64,000 nt of DNA from Candidatus Zhuqueibacterota bacterium (GTDB lineage Bacteria > Zhuqueibacterota > Zhuqueibacteria > Residuimicrobiales > Oceaniaggregativiventaceae), in contig WJMF01000222.1 of NCBI GenBank assembly GCA_014728085.1, forward strand, positions 60,966 to 124,965. Direction: 5' to 3'. The notes beneath the pieces are model-generated. The model saw only the letters and a list, made by a program, of their open reading frames with translations. It was not told the origin of the DNA and made no database searches. A program made the position numbers and the translations under genes. Shown one piece after another: positions 1 through 7,911 of this stretch. Each line of letters begins with the position of its first letter. Within the stretch, counting starts at the first letter, position 1.

Positions 1-852
1 GCGTACAAAGGTGGACAAATCATCGACGGTCGAAAACAATCCTGCATTTCCCGAGATGCCTCCCTGCAGACGCGCCAGAGGATCATGTACGACCCCCCTG
101 AGCGGCTTGCCATCCACCAATTCTGTCGGCACACACAATGATCGCAAAGAATCCGACGGGATAAAAGTCGTGTTCTCCATGTTCAACGGTTCGAAGATAT
201 TTTTTTGACTGAACTCCTGCAGGGTTAAACCACTGATCTTCTCGACGATATAGCCCAGAGTAATATAACCCAGGCAGCTGTAACGATACTTGTCTCCGGG
301 AGCAGACAGCTTTGGTAACCGGGCTAAATAATCAACAATCGCTTTTCGACTGGCCGGTGTTCCCAATACTTTTGCCGCTGTTTCTGCATTGGTATAAGCA
401 GGCAACCCGGACGTGTGATTCAGCAAATGATATATTCGCGCTTCTGATGACATACTCGAATCTTTGGCAATATATCGGCTAAATGAATCGACATAATCAG
501 AAACCCTGTCTGTCAACCTCAGATCACCTCGCTCAACCAAAATCATCACAGAAGTGGCCGTTGCAACCGGTTTGGTCACAGATGCCATATCGAAGAGCAT
601 ATCAAGCTGCATCTTTTGACGATTCGGTACCAGTTGGCAATGACCAAAAGCTTTTCGATAGTAGATATTTTTTGTGTCAGCAACAATTATCGCCGCGCCG
701 GGAATATCTTCTTTTTCTATAGCTCTTTCTATCACGCCGTCAATATAGGTAAGATGGTTCCTGTTCACTATGATAGATTCAATCTGAGCCGGTAGTAATG
801 CTGCAAACCCCAGCACCAAAATATAGCTGTAAAGTGTTTTCAAAGGAATCAT
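1..852 (-). CDS. Serine beta-lactamase-like hydrolase (class C / DD-peptidase fold), 3' end cut by window edge
   Basis: The frame is open from an ATG at 852 to the left edge of the window, giving 284 residues without a stop, so the C-terminus lies outside. Residues 1-22 form a signal peptide (hydrophobic stretch ending LLPAQ), so the protein is exported. The SxxK nucleophile motif is visible as ASVTK, and the later LQGGISGNAGLFST segment is typical of beta-lactamase-related esterases and D-aminopeptidases. The usual YxN motif appears as YSC, a change at the third position. The family includes penicillin-binding proteins, esterases and class C beta-lactamases, so the substrate cannot be named. 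An AAGGGGAAC ribosome-binding site precedes the ATG. A promoter on this strand (887-915) makes it divergent from the gene at 1000. Confidence 0.85.
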   Translation of the reverse strand, partial: MIPLKTLYSYILVLGFAALLPAQIESIIVNRNHLTYIDGVIERAIEKEDIPGAAIIVADTKNIYYRKAFGHCQLVPNRQKMQLDMLFDMASVTKPVATATSVMILVERGDLRLTDRVSDYVDSFSRYIAKDSSMSSEARIYHLLNHTSGLPAYTNAETAAKVLGTPASRKAIVDYLARLPKLSAPGDKYRYSCLGYITLGYIVEKISGLTLQEFSQKNIFEPLNMENTTFIPSDSLRSLCVPTELVDGKPLRGVVHDPLARLQGGISGNAGLFSTVDDLSTFVR

Positions 853-886
853 CAACACAGTTCCCCTTTTTATGATTATTTTAAAA

Positions 887-915
887 ATTTTAATGATTTA
901 TTTGTGAATAATCAA
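887..915 (-). promoter_or_regulatory. Putative sigma70-type promoter for the beta-lactamase-like gene
   Basis: Read on the minus strand, TTGATT (915-910) is followed by a 17-nt spacer and TAAAAT (892-887). It lies 35 bp upstream of the ATG at 852 and back to back with the plus-strand promoter at 929. Confidence 0.55.
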
Positions 916-928
916 GCAAAATAAAATC

Positions 929-957
929 TTGTAATTTGCGTATACATTTCATAAAAT
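929..957 (+). promoter_or_regulatory. Putative sigma70-type promoter for the DUF4921 operon
   Basis: TTGTAA (929-934), a 17-nt spacer and TAAAAT (952-957) lie 43 bp upstream of the start codon at 1000. Together with the minus-strand promoter at 887-915 this forms a compact divergent control region. Confidence 0.5.
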
Positions 958-999
958 TACTTCTTAAGAAACCTGGTTTTAATCAGAAAGGGCTCTGAT

Positions 1000-2331
1000 A
1001 TGAGTCGTCACACTCGCGGTATGATTCAATTCATGCCGGATGGTACTGAAAAACAGATAAATCCTTTCACCGGGACTGAAGTATGGTTTATTCCCGAAAG
1101 AAAAAACAGACCCATATATACACACATACCGGTAAAAACCGAAAAGATTGAAAAAAAGGATCCGGAAGACTATTGTAATTTCTGCCCGGCACAATATTTT
1201 AATACCCCGCCGGAAAAAGCACGAGTAATTTTTCAGGATGGCCACTACATCTATCACGACCGGGTAAATCCGGAAGATATCTTTTCAGGTCATGCCGAGT
1301 TTAGACGGATTCCCAATTTATTTGAAATCGTTACCATCAATTATTGGAAACGTAACTTTACGTACCGCCTGTCAAAGCTAAACAGAAACTGGAAGGAACG
1401 TTATCTGTCAACGGATATTGGTCGTAATCATGCTCTCTCGGTCATCAACCTGAAGTTAAAATATTCGGGCTATAAAGAAGACGATATCAAGTCGATAATG
1501 CCCTCGGAAAAGTTTGAACTGGCCGATGCCTTTTTCGGTGGCGGTCATGAATTGGTCATTTCAAAACGCCATTATATTGAAAATGCAAAATATACCTCTC
1601 AACTCGCTTCTTCCGGGGAATTGTCTACAAAAGAACATTTTCAATATTTTATTTTTACCCTCAAGGCGATCAAAGACATCTATGACAATAACCGCTATGT
1701 ACGTTATGTCGCGGTTTATCAAAACTGGCTTAAAGAAGCGGGGGCTTCCTTTGATCATCTTCACAAACAATTGGTCGCCCTGGATGAATGGGGTGTCTCT
1801 TTGGAGCGCGAGATAGACAAAGCTTACAAACAGCCCAATATTTATAATGAAGCGGCTGCAAATTATGCCAGTTACAATAATTTTGTGGTTTGTGAGAATG
1901 ACTATGCCATGGCTTTTATCGATATTGGCCATCGCCATCCGACAATTGCCATATATTCCAAAAGCACGAACTGTCGCCCCGACGAACATACCGCCGAAGA
2001 GCTTCGAGGCTTTAGCGATGTTGTGCATGCTATACATAAAGCGACGGGATCACAAATCTCCTGTAATGAAGAATGGTATTTCATGCCCCGTGATTGTACC
2101 GTCCCTATACCCTGGCATATCATGATCAAATGGCGCATTAATATTGCAGCCGGATTTGAAGGCGGAACCAAAATATATGTCAATTCCATGTCATTAAAAG
2201 AATTAAGAGATACGCTTGTACCGCGTTTATTCGAATTACGAACCGAAGGTAAAATTGCCTGGATGAACATAGCGGAAGAATGCCCGGTCAAGCCCAATTC
2301 ATTAAAATACTATAAAAGAGGAATTTTGTAA
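1000..2331 (+). CDS. DUF4921 / galactose-1-phosphate uridylyltransferase-like HIT-superfamily protein
   Basis: This 443-residue soluble protein has a zinc-ligand-like CNFC pair at residues 59-62 and an HLHKQ segment at residues 253-257. The latter matches the H-x-H-x-Q active site of GalT-like nucleotidyltransferases in the HIT superfamily. The overall layout fits DUF4921 proteins, whose reaction is not established to my knowledge. A role in nucleotide-sugar or nucleotidyl transfer is inference. The start at 1000 follows an AGAAAGG ribosome-binding site. It is the first gene of an apparent three-gene operon with the small lipoprotein-like gene at 2354 and the YibQ-type gene at 2940. Confidence 0.75.
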   Translation: MSRHTRGMIQFMPDGTEKQINPFTGTEVWFIPERKNRPIYTHIPVKTEKIEKKDPEDYCNFCPAQYFNTPPEKARVIFQDGHYIYHDRVNPEDIFSGHAEFRRIPNLFEIVTINYWKRNFTYRLSKLNRNWKERYLSTDIGRNHALSVINLKLKYSGYKEDDIKSIMPSEKFELADAFFGGGHELVISKRHYIENAKYTSQLASSGELSTKEHFQYFIFTLKAIKDIYDNNRYVRYVAVYQNWLKEAGASFDHLHKQLVALDEWGVSLEREIDKAYKQPNIYNEAAANYASYNNFVVCENDYAMAFIDIGHRHPTIAIYSKSTNCRPDEHTAEELRGFSDVVHAIHKATGSQISCNEEWYFMPRDCTVPIPWHIMIKWRINIAAGFEGGTKIYVNSMSLKELRDTLVPRLFELRTEGKIAWMNIAEECPVKPNSLKYYKRGIL

Positions 2332-2353
2332 GATTTATAAACTCACCAACATA

Positions 2354-2935
2354 ATGGTCCTGTTACTTTTTGTGGCGCTTTGTACTTTCTGCAAGTCGCC
2401 CTTTAGTACCCGAGATCCAGAGTCACCGGTTAACCAAAAATCCAGCTGGATACAACCCACACAACCCAACTATGTTGCTATTAATCTGAAAAACGCAATC
2501 TCTGAAAAAAATGTCAGCAACTATAACCGCTGCTTTTCTGATTCTGTAAACACGGGCAAGTCTTTTCGCTTTTATGCCAGCACTGCCGTTGCCAACGCCT
2601 ATCCCAATCTCTTCGCTGTCTGGACAAAGGCTTCGGAATCTATCTATTTTAATCAACTCATGCTCTATCTTCCACAAGACTCTACATCCAATCTCTCTTT
2701 ATCGTTGCCGGTAAAAGAGAATACCTTTCAGGATTCGGTTATTATCCTTTATGATTATCACCTGTTGCTGAATCATACAGTACCAGTTTTAGAATGCCCT
2801 AAAGAAATGCGGGGACAATGTGAATTTGTCATCAGTAAAAGCGCTGATGACTTGTGGTATATTCGAAGATGGATTGATTTTGCTTCCAGTGATGACCCCA
2901 CCTGGAGTCAACTAAAAGCATATTTCGGCAAATAA
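2354..2935 (+). CDS. Small exported, probably lipid-anchored protein of unknown function
   Basis: The 193-residue product begins with a hydrophobic segment ending in LCTFCKSP, which resembles a lipoprotein signal with an imperfect lipobox. The remainder has no family I recognise. Starting at ATG 2354 the signal lacks the usual N-terminal positive charge. An in-frame ATT at 2333, spaced 11 nt from an AGAGG at 2317, would add MYKLTNI and give a more typical signal peptide, so the true start is uncertain. It lies 22 bp after the DUF4921 gene and 4 bp before the deacetylase gene, so it is probably co-transcribed and acts in the cell envelope. Confidence 0.65.
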   Translation: MVLLLFVALCTFCKSPFSTRDPESPVNQKSSWIQPTQPNYVAINLKNAISEKNVSNYNRCFSDSVNTGKSFRFYASTAVANAYPNLFAVWTKASESIYFNQLMLYLPQDSTSNLSLSLPVKENTFQDSVIILYDYHLLLNHTVPVLECPKEMRGQCEFVISKSADDLWYIRRWIDFASSDDPTWSQLKAYFGK

Positions 2936-2939
2936 CATT

Positions 2940-4067
2940 ATGAAACGAAAAAGAAGAAAAACAACGATTCAAACATCGCTAAACAATGTGTGGATACTGA
3001 GCTTGACCCTCTCGGCAATTCTGCTGGCAATTCTCAGGTTTGTTGTTTTTGATCGGGAAACATCCGCAAAGAATATGCGGCGCCTTGATGAATATTCTGC
3101 CAAAGCCAACACCGTTATCACCTCTGTTTTAAAGGATTATCATATACAGGAGGAATGGATTTCCATACAGGGGGATTATGTCAACGTTCTCATTCCCAAT
3201 CATTTCAGATTTCATTATTTTTTTACGGACCTGAGTGATAGCCTGCATGAAAACAAGATCAACGTGCTGAATTGCAGCGAAAACATGCAAGCCGGTACGA
3301 TCCAGGTCGAGCTGGCCAAAAATGACAAGGTGATTAAAAAGATTTTACTCACCAGAAGCAATAATCTTCCAAACATAGCAGGATATGCAGCAATCATCAT
3401 CGATGATTTCGGCTATGCCTATACCAATACAGTCAAAGACTTTATTTTCTTTCCTTATCCCATCAGCCTTTCCATAATACCAGGTCTCAATGCAACAGAC
3501 AAGATAAAAAAACAAGCTGAGCTTGCCCAAAAGGAATATCTTATTCACATGCCCATGGAACCGTTGAATGAAAAAATAAATGACCACGGCTATACCATTC
3601 TGACCGATCAGACACCGGGAATCGTCCGTCTGCGAATAAGAAGCGCATGTTCTCAATTGGCGAATGCTGTTGGCATGAATAATCATCAGGGCTCAAAAGC
3701 AACCGCTGATTCCCATGTCATGAAACTCGTTATGGAAGAGCTTAAATTTCATGGCAAATTTTTTGTCGACAGCAGAACCAACTCGCAAAGCGTTGCACTG
3801 CTTGTTGCCAGAGAGCTGAATTTGCCTGCCACGGAAAACGATTTGTTTCTCGATGTGGAAAATGATAAAGACTATGTTCTTTCGCGAATGGAAAAATTGG
3901 CGGATATCGCTGTTTCCAGAGGAAAGGCGATCGCAATAGGACACGCGAAACCGAATACTCTGAAAGCCTTAAAGATTGCCATGCCCCGCCTTGAATCCCG
4001 GGGAATACGATTCGTGCCAATTTCCACTCTGGTTCTTCCCTATCATTCCGACAGCATTACCCGTTGA
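2940..4067 (+). CDS. Divergent polysaccharide deacetylase family protein (YibQ/DUF610 type)
   Basis: The 375-residue protein has a basic N-terminus (MKRKRRK), one membrane segment at about residues 16-40, and a periplasmic-type C-terminal domain. That domain starts with a DDFGY motif and continues through LIHMPMEP, the hallmarks of the divergent polysaccharide deacetylase family related to E. coli YibQ. The fold is a NodB-like barrel; catalytic activity has not been proven for most members. A link to cell-wall remodelling is inference from the family. It is the last gene of the DUF4921 operon. Its final 25 bp overlap the 3' end of the convergent radical SAM gene. Confidence 0.85.
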   Translation: MKRKRRKTTIQTSLNNVWILSLTLSAILLAILRFVVFDRETSAKNMRRLDEYSAKANTVITSVLKDYHIQEEWISIQGDYVNVLIPNHFRFHYFFTDLSDSLHENKINVLNCSENMQAGTIQVELAKNDKVIKKILLTRSNNLPNIAGYAAIIIDDFGYAYTNTVKDFIFFPYPISLSIIPGLNATDKIKKQAELAQKEYLIHMPMEPLNEKINDHGYTILTDQTPGIVRLRIRSACSQLANAVGMNNHQGSKATADSHVMKLVMEELKFHGKFFVDSRTNSQSVALLVARELNLPATENDLFLDVENDKDYVLSRMEKLADIAVSRGKAIAIGHAKPNTLKALKIAMPRLESRGIRFVPISTLVLPYHSDSITR

Positions 4068-5140
4068 TCAAGCAATTTTTTTAATATTGCACTGTTCCCC
4101 GGAGACCAGCCAAAGGCTTTGTTCCAAACTTCGTCACTCTCCATGCACAAATAAACAAAGACATCTCCGCTATATTGCCGGATATGCCGATAAAGAGCGC
4201 GGAACATATCAATTCTAATCTGTCGGAAATAACGGTATTTTTTATCAATCCCCGGCAATAGTTCACCCAAAACTATTTTCGAATCAGGATGATTGCGTCT
4301 TATTGCTCTATCCAGTTCAGGAGGATAGCGCAGGGCACCAAGACTAATCCAGGCGATGTTTTGCGGATCGATGGCGGCAAAAAGCGAATCGATAACTTTT
4401 TTATAGTCTGTTTCCCAATTTTCATAATAAATGAGAGGATCAAAGTGAAATCCAAGCCAATATCCTGCTTTTTGGACTTTTTTTGCCGCCTCAATTCTTG
4501 AGGGGATATCCGGCGTTTCCCGCTCCTCTGTCCGGTGTATGAATTCTGAATTTAAAGACCAGGAAACCACGCTACGGTGCCCGTGCGATAATGAAAGAAT
4601 CTTATCGACATGAACATTTTTACTCTTCAACTCGATAATCGCATTTTTGTAAGGCGCAAAAAATTTGACCAAATCCACGCCGAGTTCCGTATAATAATCA
4701 AATGTTAAACTGTCGCTCAGTTCCCCGCTGCCCACGCGAAAAAACTCATCCGGTCTTTTGGTAAATGCATCATCCAATTCGTTAAACATATCATCTGTAT
4801 TGCAATAGATGGTGATGTAAGGGGAATGGATATAACATTGCAAAATACAATAACTACAATTAAGATCACATCCTTCCACAACGTCCAAATTCCGATACAA
4901 ACAACAGATGTGCCTGGGCGTGCCGGGACAAAAACGCATAAAGGGACCACGTTGGCGGGCCAAAAGTATACTTTTCGCCTGAATCGTCTCGATTGGCTGC
5001 CCGCTGTTTTTGATAAATGCCTCTGCATCATCGATGATCATTTTTTCCGCGTCTATTCGACTGGTAATACGACGCGTTAGATCGCAATTCAATACGCTTT
5101 TTTCTATGATTATTTCTTGTGGTTTGAATAGTGTCGTCAT
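4043..5140 (-). CDS. Spore-photoproduct-lyase family radical SAM protein
   Basis: This 365-residue protein carries the radical SAM cluster motif CxxxCxxC at residues C91, C95 and C98 (CDLNCSYC), followed by ILQ as in spore photoproduct lyase (SplB). The region GSGELSDSL is also typical of the family, whose founding member reverses the UV lesion 5-thyminyl-dihydrothymine. No cysteine occurs between C113 and about residue 335, so the H-atom-donor cysteine that Bacillus SplB carries about 43 residues after its cluster has no obvious counterpart. The substrate may therefore differ. It lies 11 bp downstream of the ParB-like gene in the same operon and overlaps the YibQ-type gene tail to tail. Confidence 0.85.
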   Translation of the reverse strand: MTTLFKPQEIIIEKSVLNCDLTRRITSRIDAEKMIIDDAEAFIKNSGQPIETIQAKSILLARQRGPFMRFCPGTPRHICCLYRNLDVVEGCDLNCSYCILQCYIHSPYITIYCNTDDMFNELDDAFTKRPDEFFRVGSGELSDSLTFDYYTELGVDLVKFFAPYKNAIIELKSKNVHVDKILSLSHGHRSVVSWSLNSEFIHRTEERETPDIPSRIEAAKKVQKAGYWLGFHFDPLIYYENWETDYKKVIDSLFAAIDPQNIAWISLGALRYPPELDRAIRRNHPDSKIVLGELLPGIDKKYRYFRQIRIDMFRALYRHIRQYSGDVFVYLCMESDEVWNKAFGWSPGNSAILKKLLDQRVMLSE

Positions 5141-5151
5141 TACACATACCG

Positions 5152-6123
5152 CTATTTTACCAGCTCAAACAATTGATCGATCTTTTCTTTCTCCGCAAGA
5201 TGATTCAAACGATCGAGATGCTCAATATATTCTTCCGTGGTTTTGGCGCGAAAATAAAAGTGAAAAATATCATCTGATAGAAACGGACTCGGCTGAATGC
5301 GCACGGTGGGTGGCAACTTGAATTTTTTTAAAAGCCCGTCAAGGCGGTCCTGTACCTGGCTGTACTGCGGATAGCGAAGACGGATTAAATGATCTTTTAC
5401 TTTTGACGCCTTTTGCTGAGGCGTTAATTTAATATGATGCAAAATATTTTGAAAATCAGTTTGTTGAATGATCTCACCGATTCTACACGCTTTGCTGCTC
5501 GCAATATCTCGCAGTAGATGCCAAAATTCCTTCTGCAACTTTTTATTCAATCGCAGGATAAAAACCATATCTAAAAACAACGCACGGGATTCTTCCTCTG
5601 CCTTCGACATCTTCCAGGCGAGTTCGGGAGAAACAACATCTTCTATCAAAGCTCGCTTCCATGCCAATGGCAATTTCCTTAAAGAAATATAAACCTGATA
5701 AAGTTTCTCTCGTCTTCCCAATCCCAATAGAGGCAAATAGTTATCAATTATCGAACGTCGGGGCAGTTTATAAGTTTCAGACAATCTGGCTAAAATATGT
5801 GATATTTCAATAACATTAAAATCACGCTGAACCCTGTTCTCCTCCAATACAAACTCGAATAAAGCCAAATCAGAAATCGTTTGAGAAAGAAGATAACAAT
5901 CGATATATTCCATCGATGTTTGCTTTAAAGCATCAAGCCGCTTAAATCCGGTTACCAGTCGATATGATTGTTTATAAGATTGTACATAAACCGGTGTTAA
6001 TTGTCCCAACTTTTGCAGCGATAAAGTTAGCGCTTCAAGGGGTTCCAGAGAAGGAATGAAAAAAGGAGAATCGGATACTATGATGCCGCTGATGGGTAAA
6101 CGTAAAAACTTTTTTTGTATCAT
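5152..6123 (-). CDS. ParB-like N-terminal domain protein, operonic with the SPL-family gene
   Basis: The 323-residue protein starts with a ParB/sulfiredoxin-fold domain. It shows TGFKRLDAL in place of the GxRRxxA box and ENRVQRDFN, matching the ENxxR box of ParB nucleotide-binding domains (residues about 8-105). A helical region with ParB-like DNA-binding character follows. The C-terminal 100 residues are unfamiliar. No ParA is adjacent, so a chromosome-partition role is not supported. Tight linkage to the downstream SPL-family gene suggests a DNA-lesion or DNA-binding role, which is inference. An AGAGGA ribosome-binding site precedes the ATG, and a strong promoter is visible at 6175-6203. 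Confidence 0.8.
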   Translation of the reverse strand: MIQKKFLRLPISGIIVSDSPFFIPSLEPLEALTLSLQKLGQLTPVYVQSYKQSYRLVTGFKRLDALKQTSMEYIDCYLLSQTISDLALFEFVLEENRVQRDFNVIEISHILARLSETYKLPRRSIIDNYLPLLGLGRREKLYQVYISLRKLPLAWKRALIEDVVSPELAWKMSKAEEESRALFLDMVFILRLNKKLQKEFWHLLRDIASSKACRIGEIIQQTDFQNILHHIKLTPQQKASKVKDHLIRLRYPQYSQVQDRLDGLLKKFKLPPTVRIQPSPFLSDDIFHFYFRAKTTEEYIEHLDRLNHLAEKEKIDQLFELVK

Positions 6124-6174
6124 TCAAAATCCTCTTCGAAAAAGACTTGTAACTATATATCAAAAAACACTATT

Positions 6175-6203
6175 ATTATAATAGGTTATATTTGGATTTA
6201 CAA
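6175..6203 (-). promoter_or_regulatory. Strong sigma70-type promoter for the ParB-SPL operon
   Basis: On the minus strand TTGTAA (6203-6198) is followed by exactly 17 nt and a perfect TATAAT (6180-6175). It lies 52 bp upstream of the ATG at 6123 and is divergent from the ssb promoter. Confidence 0.65.
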
Positions 6204-6215
6204 GCAATAAAAAAT

Positions 6216-6248
6216 GCGAAAAAGCAAAAAAATTCTTGACTTTTTCGC
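6216..6248. repeat. 9-bp perfect inverted repeat overlapping the ssb promoter
   Basis: GCGAAAAAG (6216-6224) and CTTTTTCGC (6240-6248) are perfect inverted copies separated by 15 nt. The right arm overlaps the -35 element of the ssb promoter, a usual place for a repressor site. The regulator is unknown. Confidence 0.45.
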
Positions 6249-6264
6249 AAAAAACTGCTAATTT
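6236..6264 (+). promoter_or_regulatory. Putative sigma70-type promoter for ssb
   Basis: TTGACT (6236-6241), a 17-nt spacer and TAATTT (6259-6264) lie 40 bp upstream of the ssb start codon at 6305. Confidence 0.6.
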
Positions 6265-6304
6265 TAGCAAAAAGAAAGCCTATTATCAATATGGAGGATA
6301 TCTT

Positions 6305-6757
6305 ATGGCTTACGATAGCAAAGGAACCTTGAACAAAGTTATGCTCATTGGCAGGTTGGGAGCAGACCCGGAGTTAAAGTATACCGCCTCAAATGCCGCT
6401 TTTCTAAATCTGAGCGTTGCAACCAATACGAGCTATAAAACTCCGGATGGCAAAGTTCAGGACAACACGGAATGGCATCGCGTCGTCGCCTGGAGAAAAA
6501 CAGCTGAAGTTATCTCTCAACTCGTCCGAAAAGGAACCCAGATTTATGTTGAAGGCAAGTTAAATACGCGTTCCTGGGAAGACAAAGACGGCAACAAGCG
6601 GTATACCACCGACATCGTCGCTGATAATATACAACTGTTGGGCGGAAGAGGTGATCGAAATAATGCCCAGGAGAACAAATCATCCCAAAGCGACGATTCT
6701 CCGGAACCGGATATGTCCCAAGCCGATTCAGATGACTCTGACGACCTTCCGTTTTAA
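6305..6757 (+). CDS. ssb: Single-stranded DNA-binding protein
   Basis: The 150-residue protein has a standard bacterial SSB OB-fold: NKVMLIGRLGADPE at the N-terminus, then the NTEWHRVV core and the YVEGKL segment. It ends in an acidic tail DDSDDLPF, the conserved C-terminal tip that recruits repair and replication proteins. The start at 6305 (MAYDSKG) is chosen because GGAGGA precedes it at proper spacing. An upstream in-frame extension would begin inside the promoter. SSB coats single-stranded DNA in replication and repair. The gene is transcribed divergently from the ParB-SPL operon and followed by a hairpin at 6787. Confidence 0.97.
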   Translation: MAYDSKGTLNKVMLIGRLGADPELKYTASNAAFLNLSVATNTSYKTPDGKVQDNTEWHRVVAWRKTAEVISQLVRKGTQIYVEGKLNTRSWEDKDGNKRYTTDIVADNIQLLGGRGDRNNAQENKSSQSDDSPEPDMSQADSDDSDDLPF

Positions 6758-6786
6758 GCTTTTCTGATTCTGAAAAATTCCGCTTT

Positions 6787-6815
6787 AACACAGGGGCACA
6801 TGTTGCCCCTGTGTT
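6787..6815 (+). terminator. Hairpin terminator after ssb
   Basis: A perfect 12-bp stem (AACACAGGGGCA at 6787-6798 with its complement at 6804-6815) encloses a 5-nt loop. The tract after it is only weakly T-rich, so it may be an imperfect terminator or an RNA-stability element. Confidence 0.6.
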
Positions 6816-6889
6816 GAAATTTACTGTTTGCAATTATTTCTGTTTTTACTATTTTAAAGGGCAAATTGAATATTATCGTAAAGGTTAAG

Positions 6890-7294
6890 ATGAACGACTA
6901 TTTTGCCCTGATAAAAGCTGCAGTTGATGTTCGCCGCTATTCCGTGGCACCGTATTCCAGTTTCTCTGTTGGTGCGGCTCTTTTAACCCGGGATGGTAAA
7001 ATTTATACCGGATGCAACATTGAATCCAGCTCTCTCGGGCTCACAATCTGTGCAGAACGAGTCGCATTATTTAAAGCTCTTTCCGAGGGGGAGCGCAGCT
7101 TTGCAGCAGTGGCAATATCAACATCGACCGGTGAGGCGTGCCCGCCCTGCGGGGCCTGCCGACAAGTCTTGCTGGAGTTGGCGGGAAATATAGACGTTCT
7201 ATCGATCTATGATGATAAAAAATATACAATGTTAAAATTAGAAAAACTTCTTCCAAAAGCATTTACAAATAAATTCATCAAAAGAGATCGATAA
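6890..7294 (+). CDS. cdd: Cytidine deaminase
   Basis: The 134-residue protein has both zinc-site motifs of homotetrameric cytidine deaminases: CAE at residues 54-56 and PCGAC with C87 and C90. It converts cytidine and deoxycytidine to uridine and deoxyuridine in the cytoplasm. The ATG at 6890 is preferred because AAGG lies 5 nt upstream. An in-frame TTG at 6866 would add eight residues. The stop codon overlaps the start of the uridine kinase gene by one base (TAATG), so the two are translationally coupled at the head of a nucleoside salvage operon. Confidence 0.95.
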   Translation: MNDYFALIKAAVDVRRYSVAPYSSFSVGAALLTRDGKIYTGCNIESSSLGLTICAERVALFKALSEGERSFAAVAISTSTGEACPPCGACRQVLLELAGNIDVLSIYDDKKYTMLKLEKLLPKAFTNKFIKRDR

Positions 7295-7911
7295 TGATAA
7301 TTGTGGGTATCTGTGGTGCGTCCGGTTCCGGTAAAACATATCTGACACAAAAAATCATCAAACACCTTGCCTTTTCTCAACACAACATCTTGTCACAAGA
7401 CTATTATTATTATGATCAATCCCACATTCATCCGAAGAAAAGGGTCCAGACCAATTATGATCACCCCGATGCTATCGATTTTAAGTTGCTAATCGACCAC
7501 ATCCACATGCTAAAATCAGGAAACACGATTCAACATCCTTTATATGATTTTAGCGAACATACACGAAAGGCGAAATCCGTCGCCACTCCCCCGGCGCCAA
7601 TTTTGATGGTAGAAGGCATTTTGATCTTTGCCGTAAAGGAGTTGAAGAACCTTTTCAACTTGAAAATATATGTTGACACTCCAGAAGAAATTTGTTTTAT
7701 TAGACGACTGGAACGAGACGTACAACAAAGAGGCCGGACTGTTGAATCCGTTATCGCCCAGTATCACAGAACTGTTTATCCGATGTTTCTCGAATATGTG
7801 CAGCCCTTTAAAAACGAAGCTGATTTAATTATTAAAAAAAATTGGACCTTTGATTACGCATTGAAAAGGATAATGGCCTGTCTAAATGAGCTCAGACCCC
7901 GGGAGACATGA
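7294..7911 (+). CDS. udk: Uridine kinase
   Basis: The 205-residue protein has the P-loop GASGSGKT at residues 8-15 and the YDHPDAIDF substrate segment of the uridine kinase / phosphoribulokinase family. It phosphorylates uridine and cytidine to the monophosphates, taking up the product of the upstream cytidine deaminase. The start overlaps the cdd stop (TAATG), and the stop overlaps the next start (ATGA). Confidence 0.93.
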   Translation: MIIVGICGASGSGKTYLTQKIIKHLAFSQHNILSQDYYYYDQSHIHPKKRVQTNYDHPDAIDFKLLIDHIHMLKSGNTIQHPLYDFSEHTRKAKSVATPPAPILMVEGILIFAVKELKNLFNLKIYVDTPEEICFIRRLERDVQQRGRTVESVIAQYHRTVYPMFLEYVQPFKNEADLIIKKNWTFDYALKRIMACLNELRPRET

